A program made the translations under genes and the position numbers. The notes below the pieces were generated by a model, which did no database searches, was not told the DNA's origin, and worked only from the letters and a program-made list of their open reading frames with translations. Below, piece after piece: positions 35,872 to 45,842 of a stretch of 64,000 bases of DNA. Every line of letters starts with the position of its first letter. Within the stretch, counting starts at the first letter, position 1. Source of the stretch: Zoogloea oleivorans (GTDB taxonomy: Bacteria; Pseudomonadota; Gammaproteobacteria; Burkholderiales; Rhodocyclaceae); the NCBI GenBank assembly GCA_030157785.1, contig JAOAUC010000018.1:17563-81562 (forward strand), given 5' to 3'.

Positions 35872-38800
35872 CATCAACCCTTCTGCTGTCGGCGCCGTCT
35901 TCGAGAGGAATGTGCAGGGTCAGGCAGGTGCCCTCGCCCGGCGTACCGACGATCGACACGCGTCCTCCCAGGTACTGGGCGCGTTCATGCATTCCGATCA
36001 AACCAAAGGAGTCACCCTTGTAGCGGTCGCCCTCCTTCAACCCCACACCGTTGTCACGTACTTCGACAATCAGCTGGCCCGTTTGCCTTTTCATGACAAT
36101 GGAGACCTTGCTGGCCTGGGCATGCTTGGCCACGTTGGTCAAAGCCTCCTGGACGATGCGAAAAACCGCGGTGTCGCGCACCGGAGAAAGCCGAAGGTGC
36201 CTGGGCATGTGAACTTCGGCGGCAATGCCGGTCATGCGTGAAAAGTCGGTCACATACCAGTTTACCGTCGCCACCAGACCAAGGGTGTCGAGCATTGCCG
36301 GACGCAAACCGGCAGAGATGCGCTTGACGGTCTTGAGTGCGGCGTCCACCTGCTCCAGCAGTTGATCGAAGCGGGCCTGCATGGGTGAGGTCAGGGCAAG
36401 GCTGCCCACCGTCGTGGCCAGGCCGAGCTTGAGCATGGTCAGCGTGCCGCCGAGCTCGTCGTGCACTTCACGGGCAATCGTCGCGTTCTGTTCCTCGCGC
36501 ACCGTTTCAAGGTGGGCCGCCAGTCGCTTGAGCCGCCTGGCGCTCTCGACCTGTGCCTCGGCGGCGCGCTTGCGCTCGGTGATGTCCTTGTGCACTGCCA
36601 CCATGCGCAAGGGCCCGTCGCCCTGAAAGCAGCTCAGGTTCAAAACAAACCAGCGCTGCTCCTGCGGGGAGTTGCATTCGTACTCGATCGAAATATCGTC
36701 CCGCTGCCCGGCGATAAACCTGCGAATGGCCTCGGCCACCTGGGCCGCGACAGGGCATGAAGCACGCGCCGCCGCGTCGGAGATCACCAGGTAGTTGGCG
36801 CCCTCGCTCATGTGCTCGGGATCCCCGCCGTTGGCCAGGGCAAATTCACGCCAGGCGCGGTTGACAGCAACGATGAAACCATCGGCATCGAGCACGCACA
36901 GGGACGAGTTGAGGGCGTCGATGGTGGCCCGCGTGAGGCGCTCGGACTCGAGGAGCGCACGGGCACGCGACTCGGCCTCGAAGGTGCGTTCGGCCACTTT
37001 CTCTTCGAGCGTGTCGTTCATGCGCAGAAGTGCCGCCTCGGCATTCTTGCGGGCACTGATGTCGGTCAGGCTGCCCACCACGCGCACCACGCGCCCGGCG
37101 GCATTCCGGACGATGCGGGCGCTGTCGGCAAGATGCACCCACTGCCCGTTCCTGTGCCGCATGCGGTACTCCACTTGAATCCGGTCGCCCTGTTCCCGCA
37201 TGCAGCGCAAGACCTGCGCCCGGATCTGGCGTAGGTCGTCCGGATTGACGCGCTCGCGCCACAGGCGCCGAGTGATCGGCGATTCCGCCCCGTGCGTGCC
37301 GAACACACGGTTGAGGCCGATAGAGCAATACGCCGAATCGGCGTTCCGGTCCCAGTCGTAAATCATGCCGGAGACCGCCTCCATGGCCAGCCGGAAGCGC
37401 GACTCGCTGGCCGCCAGGACGGTATCGAAGAGCTTCAGCTCGGTAATGTCCTGGGTGCTGCCCAGGCCGGCAAGCAGCATGCCTTCGGCGTCGAACACCA
37501 GCTCGGCCCGCTCTCTCACCCACCTGGTGACGCCGTCCACCACGATGCGGTGCTCGATGTTGTAGGGCTCGCCGCGCAGGGCGGCACGCCAGGATTCATC
37601 GACAAAGCCCCTGTCGTCGGGATGAACCTTTGTCAGGAAACTTTCGTACGTGAGCGGCGCCCCTTTTGGAATCCCGAAGATGCGATGGTTCTCATCGGAC
37701 CAGTGCAGCGCGTTGCGCCGCACATCCAGCCGCCAGCTGCCCGTCTGGGCAACCGCCTGGGCACGCTGCAGATCCGCCTCGCTGTCGCGCAACGACTGCT
37801 CGACCCGCTTGAGGCGGCTGATGTCGAGGTTGATGCCGGCCCAGTGCGTGATCTCGCCACGCTCGTTGCGCACCGGCACCCCGCGCGCCAGCACGTCGTG
37901 CCAGCCGCCATCGACGCCACGCACACGATGTTCGACATCCCAGGTGGCACCGGTGCGGACGCTCTCCATCCAGGCCGCGAGGGAGCGTTCGGCGTCGTCG
38001 GGGTGGAGCACGGCGAACCAGCCGAAATTCGAGCATTTCTCCTGGGTCAGGCCAGCCAGTTCAAGGAAGGAATCACTGGTGTAAAGGTTGCGGCCATCGG
38101 GCGCCGACACCCAGACGCCATACTTGATCGCTTCGCCAATCGCCCGATGGACGCGTTCGCTGTCGCGCAACGCCGCCTCCATGCGCTTGCGTTCGGTGAT
38201 CTCCATGATGAAGCCGTGCCACAGGACACTGCCGTCCGGCTCGCTCTGCGGCATCGAATGGCCTTCGAGCCAGAGCTCCCCCTTGCGCGGATGGCGGACA
38301 CGGAACTCGGCCCGCCAGGGGGTCATGGTTCTGGCCGAGGCGACAATCGTTTCGTTCACGTAGCCGATATCACCGGGGTGAATCCGGGCCAGAAGCGGTG
38401 AGGCGTCATCGCGCACGTCTTCTGGCTGCAGTCCGTAAACCTTGTCCAGCGCTGCACTGGCGTAAGGCATGCAGACAGAACCGTCCGGGCGCATCTTGAA
38501 TGAGCAGATCACGCCCGGCACCGTCGCAGCGGTCTTCATCAGCACGCCCTGCAATTCGAGCTTCTCGCGCATCACCGCATCGGACGCCTTGCGGGCCGTG
38601 ATGTCCTGAACCACCGCGATCGTGTGCAGCAGTTGCCCCTGATCGTCGCGCACGGCGGTTACCTGGACATTCACCCAGACAGTTTCGCCGTTCTTGCGCA
38701 CATAGCGCTTGTCGACGCTGTCGATGTTCGTCTTGCCGGCAACGGCATCGCGATAGCCCTGCCAGCTGATCTCCAGATCATCCGGGTGGGTAATGTCGAC

Positions 38801-39325
38801 GAAGGAGCGGGCCAGCAGTTCTTCGGCCGTGTAGCCGGTGATCTCGCACAGCTTGGGGTTCACGCGCAGCAAGCGGCCGGTCCTCGGGTCGGCCTGTGCA
38901 CAGCCCACCACCAGCAACTCGAACATGCTGCGGAACTCCGCCTCGCTGCGCTGCAAGGCGGCTTCCGTTGCCTTGCGCTCGCTGATGTCGCTCAGGGCGA
39001 CACGGTGCTCCGGCACACCGTCGGCATCCAGTGCAACGCTCGCCTCCAGGCGCGCCCAGAACGGCGAGCCATCGTGCCTGAGCATCTGCAACTCGGACAC
39101 CTGGGACTGGCGGGCCTCCTCGATACGGTTGCTGCAAAGGTAAGGGATGTCCTGGTCTTCCCGCGCGATGAAGCGCGATAGCGGCTGATTGACCAGTGAG
39201 TCCCCGGGGATGCCCAGCAAGCTGGCAGCCCGAAGGTTGGTCTGGAGGATCAGTCCCTGCTCGCTAAGGGTCAAAAACCCCATCGGCGTCAGTTCGTCGT
39301 GTTCGAGATTGTTCTTGTGGGTCAT
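35849..39325 (-). CDS. Very large multi-PAS sensor histidine kinase
   Basis: The 1158-residue kinase has about seven PAS/PAC units from residue 15 to about 820 (several carry WxxxD-type PAC ends such as MEITERK and QDITARK), then a HisKA_3 dimerisation helix with phospho-His in REVHDELGGT near residue 945 and a HATPase domain ending near 1150 (DNGVGLKEG, GLIGMHER). No membrane segment is visible, so it senses an internal signal; the ligand is unknown and no heme motif is recognised. The start ATG 39325 lacks a strong ribosome site. It pairs with the downstream NarL-type regulator. Confidence 0.92.
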   Translation of the reverse strand: MTHKNNLEHDELTPMGFLTLSEQGLILQTNLRAASLLGIPGDSLVNQPLSRFIAREDQDIPYLCSNRIEEARQSQVSELQMLRHDGSPFWARLEASVALDADGVPEHRVALSDISERKATEAALQRSEAEFRSMFELLVVGCAQADPRTGRLLRVNPKLCEITGYTAEELLARSFVDITHPDDLEISWQGYRDAVAGKTNIDSVDKRYVRKNGETVWVNVQVTAVRDDQGQLLHTIAVVQDITARKASDAVMREKLELQGVLMKTAATVPGVICSFKMRPDGSVCMPYASAALDKVYGLQPEDVRDDASPLLARIHPGDIGYVNETIVASARTMTPWRAEFRVRHPRKGELWLEGHSMPQSEPDGSVLWHGFIMEITERKRMEAALRDSERVHRAIGEAIKYGVWVSAPDGRNLYTSDSFLELAGLTQEKCSNFGWFAVLHPDDAERSLAAWMESVRTGATWDVEHRVRGVDGGWHDVLARGVPVRNERGEITHWAGINLDISRLKRVEQSLRDSEADLQRAQAVAQTGSWRLDVRRNALHWSDENHRIFGIPKGAPLTYESFLTKVHPDDRGFVDESWRAALRGEPYNIEHRIVVDGVTRWVRERAELVFDAEGMLLAGLGSTQDITELKLFDTVLAASESRFRLAMEAVSGMIYDWDRNADSAYCSIGLNRVFGTHGAESPITRRLWRERVNPDDLRQIRAQVLRCMREQGDRIQVEYRMRHRNGQWVHLADSARIVRNAAGRVVRVVGSLTDISARKNAEAALLRMNDTLEEKVAERTFEAESRARALLESERLTRATIDALNSSLCVLDADGFIVAVNRAWREFALANGGDPEHMSEGANYLVISDAAARASCPVAAQVAEAIRRFIAGQRDDISIEYECNSPQEQRWFVLNLSCFQGDGPLRMVAVHKDITERKRAAEAQVESARRLKRLAAHLETVREEQNATIAREVHDELGGTLTMLKLGLATTVGSLALTSPMQARFDQLLEQVDAALKTVKRISAGLRPAMLDTLGLVATVNWYVTDFSRMTGIAAEVHMPRHLRLSPVRDTAVFRIVQEALTNVAKHAQASKVSIVMKRQTGQLIVEVRDNGVGLKEGDRYKGDSFGLIGMHERAQYLGGRVSIVGTPGEGTCLTLHIPLEDGADSRRVDDGDSIDR

Positions 39326-39362
39326 TCGGCACGTCCATCGGCACGTCGTGCCCAAGCGTAAA

Positions 39363-40589
39363 TCAACACGGGGGTTCCGGGTTGCCTAGCGTCCCCTCAT
39401 GCTCGACGACCTGGTTGCGTCCATTGCGCTTGGCGGCATAGCACGCGAAGTCGGCGGCCCTGCAAAGGGCCGCCTTACAGTTCAAGCCGTCGTCAATGTG
39501 TGCCACCCCGAAGCTGGCACTCACGTCGAAGCCCACCCCCTCCCACTCGAAGCGCAAGGCAGCAATCGCCTCGCACAGGGCCACCACAATGCGCTTGGCG
39601 TCGTCGCGGGTGCAGGCGCGCAGAATCAGGGAAAATTCGTCGCCGCCAATACGGCATACCAGGTCACCGGTCCGGACGCGTTGCTGGATCAGCTCGGCAA
39701 TCTGGCACAACAAGGCGTCCCCGGCAGCATGGCCGCCCACATCATTCACTTCCTTGAAGTGATCGAGATCCATAAAGCACAGGGAGCTTTGGTCCGACGC
39801 ACGCCGTGAAGCCGCGACCGCGTCCTCCAGTGCCTCTTCAAACGCACGCCGGTTGGCCAGACCGGTCAGCGGATCGTGCTGTGCCTGGTAGGCCAGCCGC
39901 GCTACCGGGTCGCCCACGGCGTGAGCCAGGCGCAATGCGATGTAGGCGCTGGCGGTCAGCGCAGCCAGGGCGAACAACACGGAGACCCACATGACCCCAT
40001 ACCCGTGCAGGCCGAAGGAGTGCGTATCGAGCTCCACATAGACCCAGCCGACCGTATTCGGTGCGCCAGGGGTGTCGCCCAGCAGCATGTTTGCATTGGC
40101 AATGTCGTCGAGGACGGCCGGCTGGCTGTTCACGGGCGCGGCAAAAGACATTCGCCCCTTTTGCGCCAGCATGAATCGTGCATGGGTGGCAGAAACAAGT
40201 TGCCCTGCCAGCGCGATGTCCGGATGACCACCTTGCACGATCACCTCACCCGCATGATCGTAAATCACCACGGAGGCGACATCCTCTTGTGCCAGCACGG
40301 TCTCCACCAGGGGATTGAGATGCGTGGCACTGCGGATGACAACCCCAAACTCGGCGGCCGGCGCGAGCAATCGAACGATGGCGAGGCCGCGTTCGTGGGC
40401 AGCCTCTTCCTGCAGGCTGCCGTTGTCCATCAGATACGGCACAAGAATAGCGGCCGATACCAGGGGCAGCGGGATCAGCGCCATGAAGAAGAGCTGCTGC
40501 GTCAGCGAGAGGCTGCGCAACCATTTCGCAAGCGCCCCCTGGGATGCGTCAAGCCATTTGTCACTGCGAACAACCTTGAGTTGCTCCAT
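39363..40589 (-). CDS. Membrane-bound diguanylate cyclase
   Basis: The 408-residue protein has two transmembrane segments (about residues 30-52 and 200-222) enclosing a periplasmic sensor part of CHASE8-like type, a short HAMP-like linker, and a GGDEF domain: DPLTGLANRR opens it and IGGDEFS is intact (about residues 308-315). An inhibitory RxxD site (RTGD) stands 5 residues before GGDEF. It makes cyclic di-GMP. It lies just upstream of the PAS kinase gene on the same strand but is separated from it by 37 nt. Confidence 0.92.
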   Translation of the reverse strand: MEQLKVVRSDKWLDASQGALAKWLRSLSLTQQLFFMALIPLPLVSAAILVPYLMDNGSLQEEAAHERGLAIVRLLAPAAEFGVVIRSATHLNPLVETVLAQEDVASVVIYDHAGEVIVQGGHPDIALAGQLVSATHARFMLAQKGRMSFAAPVNSQPAVLDDIANANMLLGDTPGAPNTVGWVYVELDTHSFGLHGYGVMWVSVLFALAALTASAYIALRLAHAVGDPVARLAYQAQHDPLTGLANRRAFEEALEDAVAASRRASDQSSLCFMDLDHFKEVNDVGGHAAGDALLCQIAELIQQRVRTGDLVCRIGGDEFSLILRACTRDDAKRIVVALCEAIAALRFEWEGVGFDVSASFGVAHIDDGLNCKAALCRAADFACYAAKRNGRNQVVEHEGTLGNPEPPC

Positions 40590-40628
40590 CGCCGCAATGG
40601 CTTGACGTTCGCAAGGGCTTGTGCGATC

Positions 40629-41168
40629 TCAGGCAGTCTTCCGGGCCGATCTGGGCGTCGGGCCCGTACTCTTGCCGGCAGTCTCCACGGCGTGTGTAGC
40701 CACCGCGAGGCTGGACTCCGTCATCTGTCGGGATGTATCGATGATTTTTTCGCAGGTCGAACCGGCGTTGCTGAATGCCGACTTCAGCATCTCGGAAAAC
40801 GGGGACTGATCCACCGGAAGAGACTGGAGCAGCGTTTCGATTTCAGCGAAGAAGAACTTCGCCGCTTCGTCCGCACTCAACGAGCTGGCCTTGAAAACCT
40901 CCACCTGCGTCTTGCTGCAGATGTCACTGATGTCGCGGCAATAGGCACTGGTACGCTCAAGGCCCTGGGCATACATGCTCACCAGCTCATGCGTATCCGG
41001 GCTGCTTTTGGGTACCGTGCAGCCTTCGACAAACGACTGGAAAAAATCGTTGTTCAACGCAAATATCTGCTGGCTTGCCGCCAGGGTGACGTCGTAAATC
41101 GACTTGAAGGCATCTCCATTGGCGGAGGCCGCTTCAGCAAACCTTTGCAGCTTGGCAATCGAATTCAT
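40629..41168 (-). CDS. Phasin-family protein
   Basis: The 179-residue helical protein has the phasin pattern: FKSIYDVTLAASQQIFALN near residue 25 and an amphipathic helical body with a Ser/Lys-rich tail. Phasins coat polyhydroxyalkanoate granules. GGAAGAG before ATG 41168 sets the start; the longer frame upstream lacks it. The family is recognised by pattern, not by a fixed motif, so confidence is moderate. It stands alone next to the diguanylate cyclase gene. Confidence 0.75.
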   Translation of the reverse strand: MNSIAKLQRFAEAASANGDAFKSIYDVTLAASQQIFALNNDFFQSFVEGCTVPKSSPDTHELVSMYAQGLERTSAYCRDISDICSKTQVEVFKASSLSADEAAKFFFAEIETLLQSLPVDQSPFSEMLKSAFSNAGSTCEKIIDTSRQMTESSLAVATHAVETAGKSTGPTPRSARKTA

Positions 41169-41653
41169 AGCGTGACTCTTCCATTCAAGAACTGAAGTTG
41201 ATCGGATCGTTCCCCCTTCGCTCACGCAACGGTATCCGCGTCAAACAGACCGAAGGCGCACGCGCTGGTCCGGATGAAACTCGCCGCCCAGGAACTGCTG
41301 TAGGGACCAAAGGCGCACAGGGTGTTCAAAGCGAGGCTCTTGCCCCCCGCCTTTCTTGGCTTCTTCGGAAATAGAAAGTAATAACGACGAATCGAACAGT
41401 CATCGGAAAGCGGATCGCTCAGCAGGGATACGGTGACGTCCCCCTTCGCTCCCCTGATGACCTGCTTGAATGCTACGTGCAAGGCTGTCTCCTCCACTCA
41501 CAGGTTCAGCCCTTGTGACCTTCTGTGAGGCCACTTACGGGAAGTCGTGATGTATCAGTGGAGGGAATGATCCCATCGACGCCCGTGGCTGTCTGTCGGC
41601 AGCCGGCCCGGGCTGTGCCGGAATTCGACGACTTCGATGTAGGATATTTCTGA
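41169..41653. other. Gap without a convincing gene
   Basis: The 485 bases between the phasin and acyltransferase genes contain a 91-codon open frame on the minus strand (41222-41497, GTG start). It has a GGAGGAG sequence only inside its own beginning and a Ser/Ala-rich translation with no recognised pattern. A short real gene starting at an internal TTG is possible. Nothing else is recognised. Confidence 0.4.
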
Positions 41654-42667
41654 CTAACCGGTAAGCAGCAGGTTCAGGTTTTTCCGCAGCGCCGGGCTGG
41701 CGAGCCTCGGCAGCACAAGCTTGCGCAGACACGTGACCTGCAGATAGGTCAGCAACGCGGCGAGGAAGAACACCAGCGGGTACTTCAGGTAGAAATTGAC
41801 GCGAACCGCCTCGACCAGCGGGATGTGCCACAGATAGGCCCAGATGCTGTTCTGCGCCACAAAGATCACCGCGGCGTGAACCGGCGTGGCCTTCAGCATG
41901 GCCAGCAGGCGATCGGACTGCAGCCAGAGCAGCCCCGACACGCCCAGCGCATACGAAAGATAGTAGATCGTCGGCGGATACTTGGACTCCTGGGTCGGCA
42001 CGAAGCGCCCTTCGACGAGGTACAAACCCACGCCGATGAGCGCAAAAAGCAGCAGCGAACCGCCCGCCAGCAGGGTTGTCTGCCCGCGGCTTAGCGCATG
42101 GAAGCGCAGGCCAAGGGCGAACAGGATGGCGAAGGGAATCAGGTACAGGAACATTTCCTCGAAGAGCTCCACGGCCAGGCCACTCAAGGGCGGCTGAAGC
42201 AGGTAGACCAGGGCTTCGTAAGCCAGGTACACCCCGGCCAAGACCCGGAAGTACGGGCCCTGCCCCGGCATCCGGCGACTGAACTGCAGAATGAAGGGTG
42301 CGATCAATGCCACCAGCAGGAAGATGCGGATGATCCACACGTAGCCGATCCCCGACCGCAGCAGATAGCTCGAAATGAGGGTGTCGATATCCGGAACGCG
42401 GATCAGCAATCCGGTCAGCCCGACAAAGACGAAATAGGCGGTCAGGAAAATCCACACCGGAAACACCAGCCGCTTGACCCGCTTCCAGACATAAGCGCCG
42501 TAGGATTCGTCGCGCCACGACAGGCCGAAGGAAATGCCCGACAGCAGAACCATCAGTGGCACGTCGAAATTCCGCAGCTGGAACAGCCACTCCGGCGGCC
42601 CCACATGGGCCAGTATCACCATGGCCAGGCCCACAAATCTCAGCAGGTCTACTTTCTCGTCTCTCAC
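41654..42667 (-). CDS. Acyltransferase 3 family membrane protein
   Basis: The 337-residue protein has the acyltransferase-3 start (KVDLLRFVGLAMVILAHVG, with the active-site His in ILAH near residue 21) and about ten transmembrane segments. The family O-acetylates or succinylates cell-surface polysaccharides. A longer open frame on the same strand in another frame is a GC-rich shadow. No sugar genes lie beside it, so its substrate is unknown. Confidence 0.88.
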   Translation of the reverse strand: MRDEKVDLLRFVGLAMVILAHVGPPEWLFQLRNFDVPLMVLLSGISFGLSWRDESYGAYVWKRVKRLVFPVWIFLTAYFVFVGLTGLLIRVPDIDTLISSYLLRSGIGYVWIIRIFLLVALIAPFILQFSRRMPGQGPYFRVLAGVYLAYEALVYLLQPPLSGLAVELFEEMFLYLIPFAILFALGLRFHALSRGQTTLLAGGSLLLFALIGVGLYLVEGRFVPTQESKYPPTIYYLSYALGVSGLLWLQSDRLLAMLKATPVHAAVIFVAQNSIWAYLWHIPLVEAVRVNFYLKYPLVFFLAALLTYLQVTCLRKLVLPRLASPALRKNLNLLLTG

Positions 42668-42834
42668 TTGTCGTCTCGCCAGATAAAACAGCCTTGTTTA
42701 CTGCGGCCGGATCATAGCTGCCGAAACCGCGCCAGAATGTCGAGCTTTGCCTGAGGTTGTCAAATTCACACAAATCAAGGCCGGCCGCGGCATTGCGCCG
42801 CACACTGGCGTCCATTCAGGATAACTTCCGCCCC

Positions 42835-44121
42835 ATGCAAGCAGCCCTTAAACCTTTTCGTCTGGTCAGTTCCCGCATCGCCGCCCTGCTGCTGGGCGGA
42901 CTGATGTGCTCGGCCCACGCAGCCGAATGGCAGGTGCAGCCGGGAGAATCGATCCAGGCCGTCATCGGCAAGGCCGCCCCCGGCGACACGATCCGCGTGG
43001 CCCGCGCCCGCTACACCGAAAACCTGCGCATCGAAAAACCCCTGAAGCTCGTCGGCATCGACCGCCCGACGGTTTCCGGCGGCGCCAAGGGCGACACGAT
43101 CCGCGTGGTGGCGCCGGACGTGAGCATCGAAGGCTTCATCATCGCCGATTCCGGTGCCAGCCTCGGCGGGCAGAACGCGGGCATCTACATCCAGCCCGGT
43201 GCCCACCGGGCCAGGGTAGCGCACTGTGATTTCAGCTACACCCTGTTCGGCCTGTGGATCGAGAAGGTGGACGATGTGCGCATCGAGCACAATCTCATCA
43301 CCGGCAAGCGCGACCTCGACTCCTCCCAGCGCGGCAACGGCATCCAGATCTACAACACCACCGGCGCGCAGATCATCGGCAACAACATCAGCTTCGTGCG
43401 CGACGCCATCTACGTGGATGTGTCCCACCGGGCGGTGTTTCGCGGCAACAAGATGCACCACAGCCGCTACGGCACCCACTACATGAACTCCTACCACAAC
43501 CTGTGGGAGGACAACGACACCTACTACAACCGCGGCGGCCTCGCGCTGATGGAAGTGCGCGACCAGATCGTGCGCAACAACCGGGCCTGGGGCAATTCCG
43601 ACCACGGCATCATGCTGCGCACCATCCAGGACGCGGTGGTCGAGGGCAATATCGTGGCCGGCAACGCCCGCGGCTTTTTCATCTACGACGCCGAATACAA
43701 CGTGCTGCGCAACAACCTGGTGGTGGACAACCAGGTGGGCGTGCACCTGTGGGCCGGCTCGACCCGCAACGTGGTCGAGAAGAACGACTTCATCTCCAAC
43801 CGCGAGCAGGTCAAATACGTGGCCTCGAAAGACGAACCCTGGGGCGTCAAGGAAGGCAACCACTGGAGCAACTACGTGGGCTGGGACCGCAACGGCGATG
43901 GCCGTGGCGACGTGCCCTACGAGGCCAACGACATGGTCGACCGGCTCTCCTGGCGCCACCCGATGGTCAAGCTACTGATGGCCAGCCCGGCCATCCAGAC
44001 ATTGCGCCTGATCGCCCAGCAGTTTCCGCTGCTGCGCGCGCCCAGCATCGTGGATAACAATCCGCGCATGCGCCCCGAACATTCCGACTGGAGAAAATGG
44101 CTTGGCAAGCAATATCGTTGA
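42835..44121 (+). CDS. nosD: NosD, periplasmic copper-maturation protein
   Basis: The 428-residue protein has a signal peptide (RIAALLLGGLMCSAHA, cleavage near 30) and a right-handed beta-helix of PbH1 repeats with many Asn-Asn-Tyr/Ile turns (NNISFV, NNRAWG, GNIVAG). NosD delivers copper/sulfur components with NosFY to the NosZ CuZ site. The ATG at 42835 lies well after an AGGA; other starts upstream are possible. It overlaps nosF by 20 bases and heads the nosDFYL block, which stands about 10 kb from nosZR. Confidence 0.92.
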   Translation: MQAALKPFRLVSSRIAALLLGGLMCSAHAAEWQVQPGESIQAVIGKAAPGDTIRVARARYTENLRIEKPLKLVGIDRPTVSGGAKGDTIRVVAPDVSIEGFIIADSGASLGGQNAGIYIQPGAHRARVAHCDFSYTLFGLWIEKVDDVRIEHNLITGKRDLDSSQRGNGIQIYNTTGAQIIGNNISFVRDAIYVDVSHRAVFRGNKMHHSRYGTHYMNSYHNLWEDNDTYYNRGGLALMEVRDQIVRNNRAWGNSDHGIMLRTIQDAVVEGNIVAGNARGFFIYDAEYNVLRNNLVVDNQVGVHLWAGSTRNVVEKNDFISNREQVKYVASKDEPWGVKEGNHWSNYVGWDRNGDGRGDVPYEANDMVDRLSWRHPMVKLLMASPAIQTLRLIAQQFPLLRAPSIVDNNPRMRPEHSDWRKWLGKQYR

Positions 44122-45013
44122 AGCCCGCGGGGCGACCAAGGATTTCGGCACCGTGCAAGCGGTAAAGGGTGTCGACCTCACCATCGCCGCGGGCGAGCTG
44201 TTCGGCCTCATCGGCCACAACGGCGCCGGCAAGAGCACCCTGTTCAAGATGATGCTCGGCCTCATCACTATCACCTCCGGCGACATCCTTCTGGACGGCG
44301 AAAAGGTGAATGGCCCGCGCTTTCGCGAAACCCGGCGCAAGATCGGCTACCTGCCGGAAAACGTGGTTCTCTACGACAACCTCACCGGCATCGAAACCCT
44401 GTATTTCTTTGCCGACCTCAAAGCCGTGCCGCGCAAAGACTGCCCCGCGCTGCTCGAAAAAGTCGGCCTCAGCCACGCCGCCAGCCGGCGAGTGCGCGAA
44501 TACTCCAAGGGCATGCGCCAGCGCCTCGGCTTTGCCCAGGCCCTGCTCGGCACGCCGCGCCTGCTTTTTCTCGACGAACCGACCACCGGCCTCGACCCCG
44601 GCGCGATCCGCGACTTCTACCGCATCCTGCGCGAACTGAAGGGCGAAGGCGTGACGATGGTCCTCACCTCCCACATCCTGGCCGAGATCCAGGAGCGGGT
44701 GGATCGCCTCGCCATCATGGAAGACGGCGGCATCCGCGCCACCGGCACCGTGCAGGCGCTGCGGGAAGGCATGAACCTGCCGCTGACACTGGAGATCGCC
44801 GGCGGCGCCGGCCTCTGCGAGCAGGTCCGCCGCGTGCTCGAAGGCCTCGCCATCGAAAGCATCGAGGAAGCCGGCAACACCCTGCACATCCGCCTGCCCC
44901 GCGACGCCAAGATGCCCGCCCTGACCCGCCTCGCCACCCTGGGCGAGGCCATGCGCGACCTGCACGTGCGGGAACCGTCCCTCGAAGACGTGTTCTTCGG
45001 CTACCGGAACTGA
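44102..45013 (+). CDS. nosF: NosF, ABC transporter ATPase
   Basis: The 303-residue ATPase has Walker A GHNGAGKST, signature YSKGMRQRLGFAQALLG and Walker B LLFLDEPTTGLDP. With NosY it forms the transporter that feeds NosD with a sulfur species for CuZ. The start is TTG at 44102, preceded by GGAG (44090-44093); no ATG fits the N-terminus. It begins 20 nt before the nosD stop. Confidence 0.92.
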   Translation: MASNIVEARGATKDFGTVQAVKGVDLTIAAGELFGLIGHNGAGKSTLFKMMLGLITITSGDILLDGEKVNGPRFRETRRKIGYLPENVVLYDNLTGIETLYFFADLKAVPRKDCPALLEKVGLSHAASRRVREYSKGMRQRLGFAQALLGTPRLLFLDEPTTGLDPGAIRDFYRILRELKGEGVTMVLTSHILAEIQERVDRLAIMEDGGIRATGTVQALREGMNLPLTLEIAGGAGLCEQVRRVLEGLAIESIEEAGNTLHIRLPRDAKMPALTRLATLGEAMRDLHVREPSLEDVFFGYRN

Positions 45014-45017
45014 CGCC

Positions 45018-45842
45018 ATGCTCTCCATCGACTTCAAACAGATCGGTATCGTTGCCGGCAAGGAATTCTGGGACCGCATCCGCAACCGCTGGGTGCTGGC
45101 TGTCGCCCTCGTGTTCACCGTGTTCGCTCTGGTCATCGCCTACTTTGGCGCCGCCCAGCAGGGTGCGGTGGGGTTTCGCTCCATCGACGTGACCATCGCC
45201 TCGCTGGTCAGTTTGGTGATCTACCTGATCCCGCTGATCGCCCTGATCCTCGGCTTCGACGCCATCGTCGGCGAACGCGAACGGGGCTCGCTGGATTTGC
45301 TGCTGACCCTGCCGATCACCCGCAAGGAGCTGATCCTCGGCAAGTACGCGGGTCTGGCCGGGGCACTGGCCTTTTCCACCATTGCCGGCTTTGGCGCGGT
45401 GGGGCTGATCCTGTCGCCGCAGCTTGATCTCAATGCGCTGTTCCACTACGCCGGCTTCATGGGCTCGGCCATTTTGCTTGGCTTCGCCTTCCTGAGTCTG
45501 GCGGTGATGCTGTCGGTGTTCGCGGCGGATCGCACCCGCGCCTCGGGCCTCGCCATCGGCATGTGGTTCTTCTTCGTGCTGGTCTTCGACCTGCTGCTGC
45601 TCGGCGCACTGGTGGTCACCGCCGGCGACTACGGCGGCGACATCTTCCCCTACCTGCTGCTGCTCAACCCGGCCGACGTCTTCCGCGTGCTCAACGTGTT
45701 CAGCCTCGACGAAGTGCGCACGCTCTACGGCCTGGCCACCGTCTTCCCTGAAGCCCTGAGCAACCCCGCCACCCTCGGCGGCGTCATGCTCGCCTGGATT
45801 GTCGGCCCCCTCGCGGTGGCCATCTGGAGATTCGAACGATGA
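45018..45842 (+). CDS. nosY: NosY, ABC transporter permease
   Basis: The 274-residue protein has six transmembrane segments and the ABC-2 pattern IVGERERGSLDLLLTLPITRKELILGK (in parts: ERERGSLDLLL near residue 89). It is the membrane partner of NosF. It starts 4 nt after nosF and its stop overlaps the nosL ATG by ATGA. Confidence 0.93.
   Translation: MLSIDFKQIGIVAGKEFWDRIRNRWVLAVALVFTVFALVIAYFGAAQQGAVGFRSIDVTIASLVSLVIYLIPLIALILGFDAIVGERERGSLDLLLTLPITRKELILGKYAGLAGALAFSTIAGFGAVGLILSPQLDLNALFHYAGFMGSAILLGFAFLSLAVMLSVFAADRTRASGLAIGMWFFFVLVFDLLLLGALVVTAGDYGGDIFPYLLLLNPADVFRVLNVFSLDEVRTLYGLATVFPEALSNPATLGGVMLAWIVGPLAVAIWRFER

Noticed and set aside
37292..38401. 369-codon frame antisense to the PAS kinase
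   Set aside because: Shadow of the kinase gene; no ribosome site and no recognised product.
41222..41497. 91-codon minus-strand frame with GTG start
   Set aside because: Ribosome-site-like sequence lies inside the frame instead of before it and no family pattern is seen; kept only as part of the gap description.
41535..42815. 426-codon frame over the acyltransferase gene
   Set aside because: Same-strand shadow in another frame of high-GC DNA; the acyltransferase frame has the real membrane and active-site pattern.
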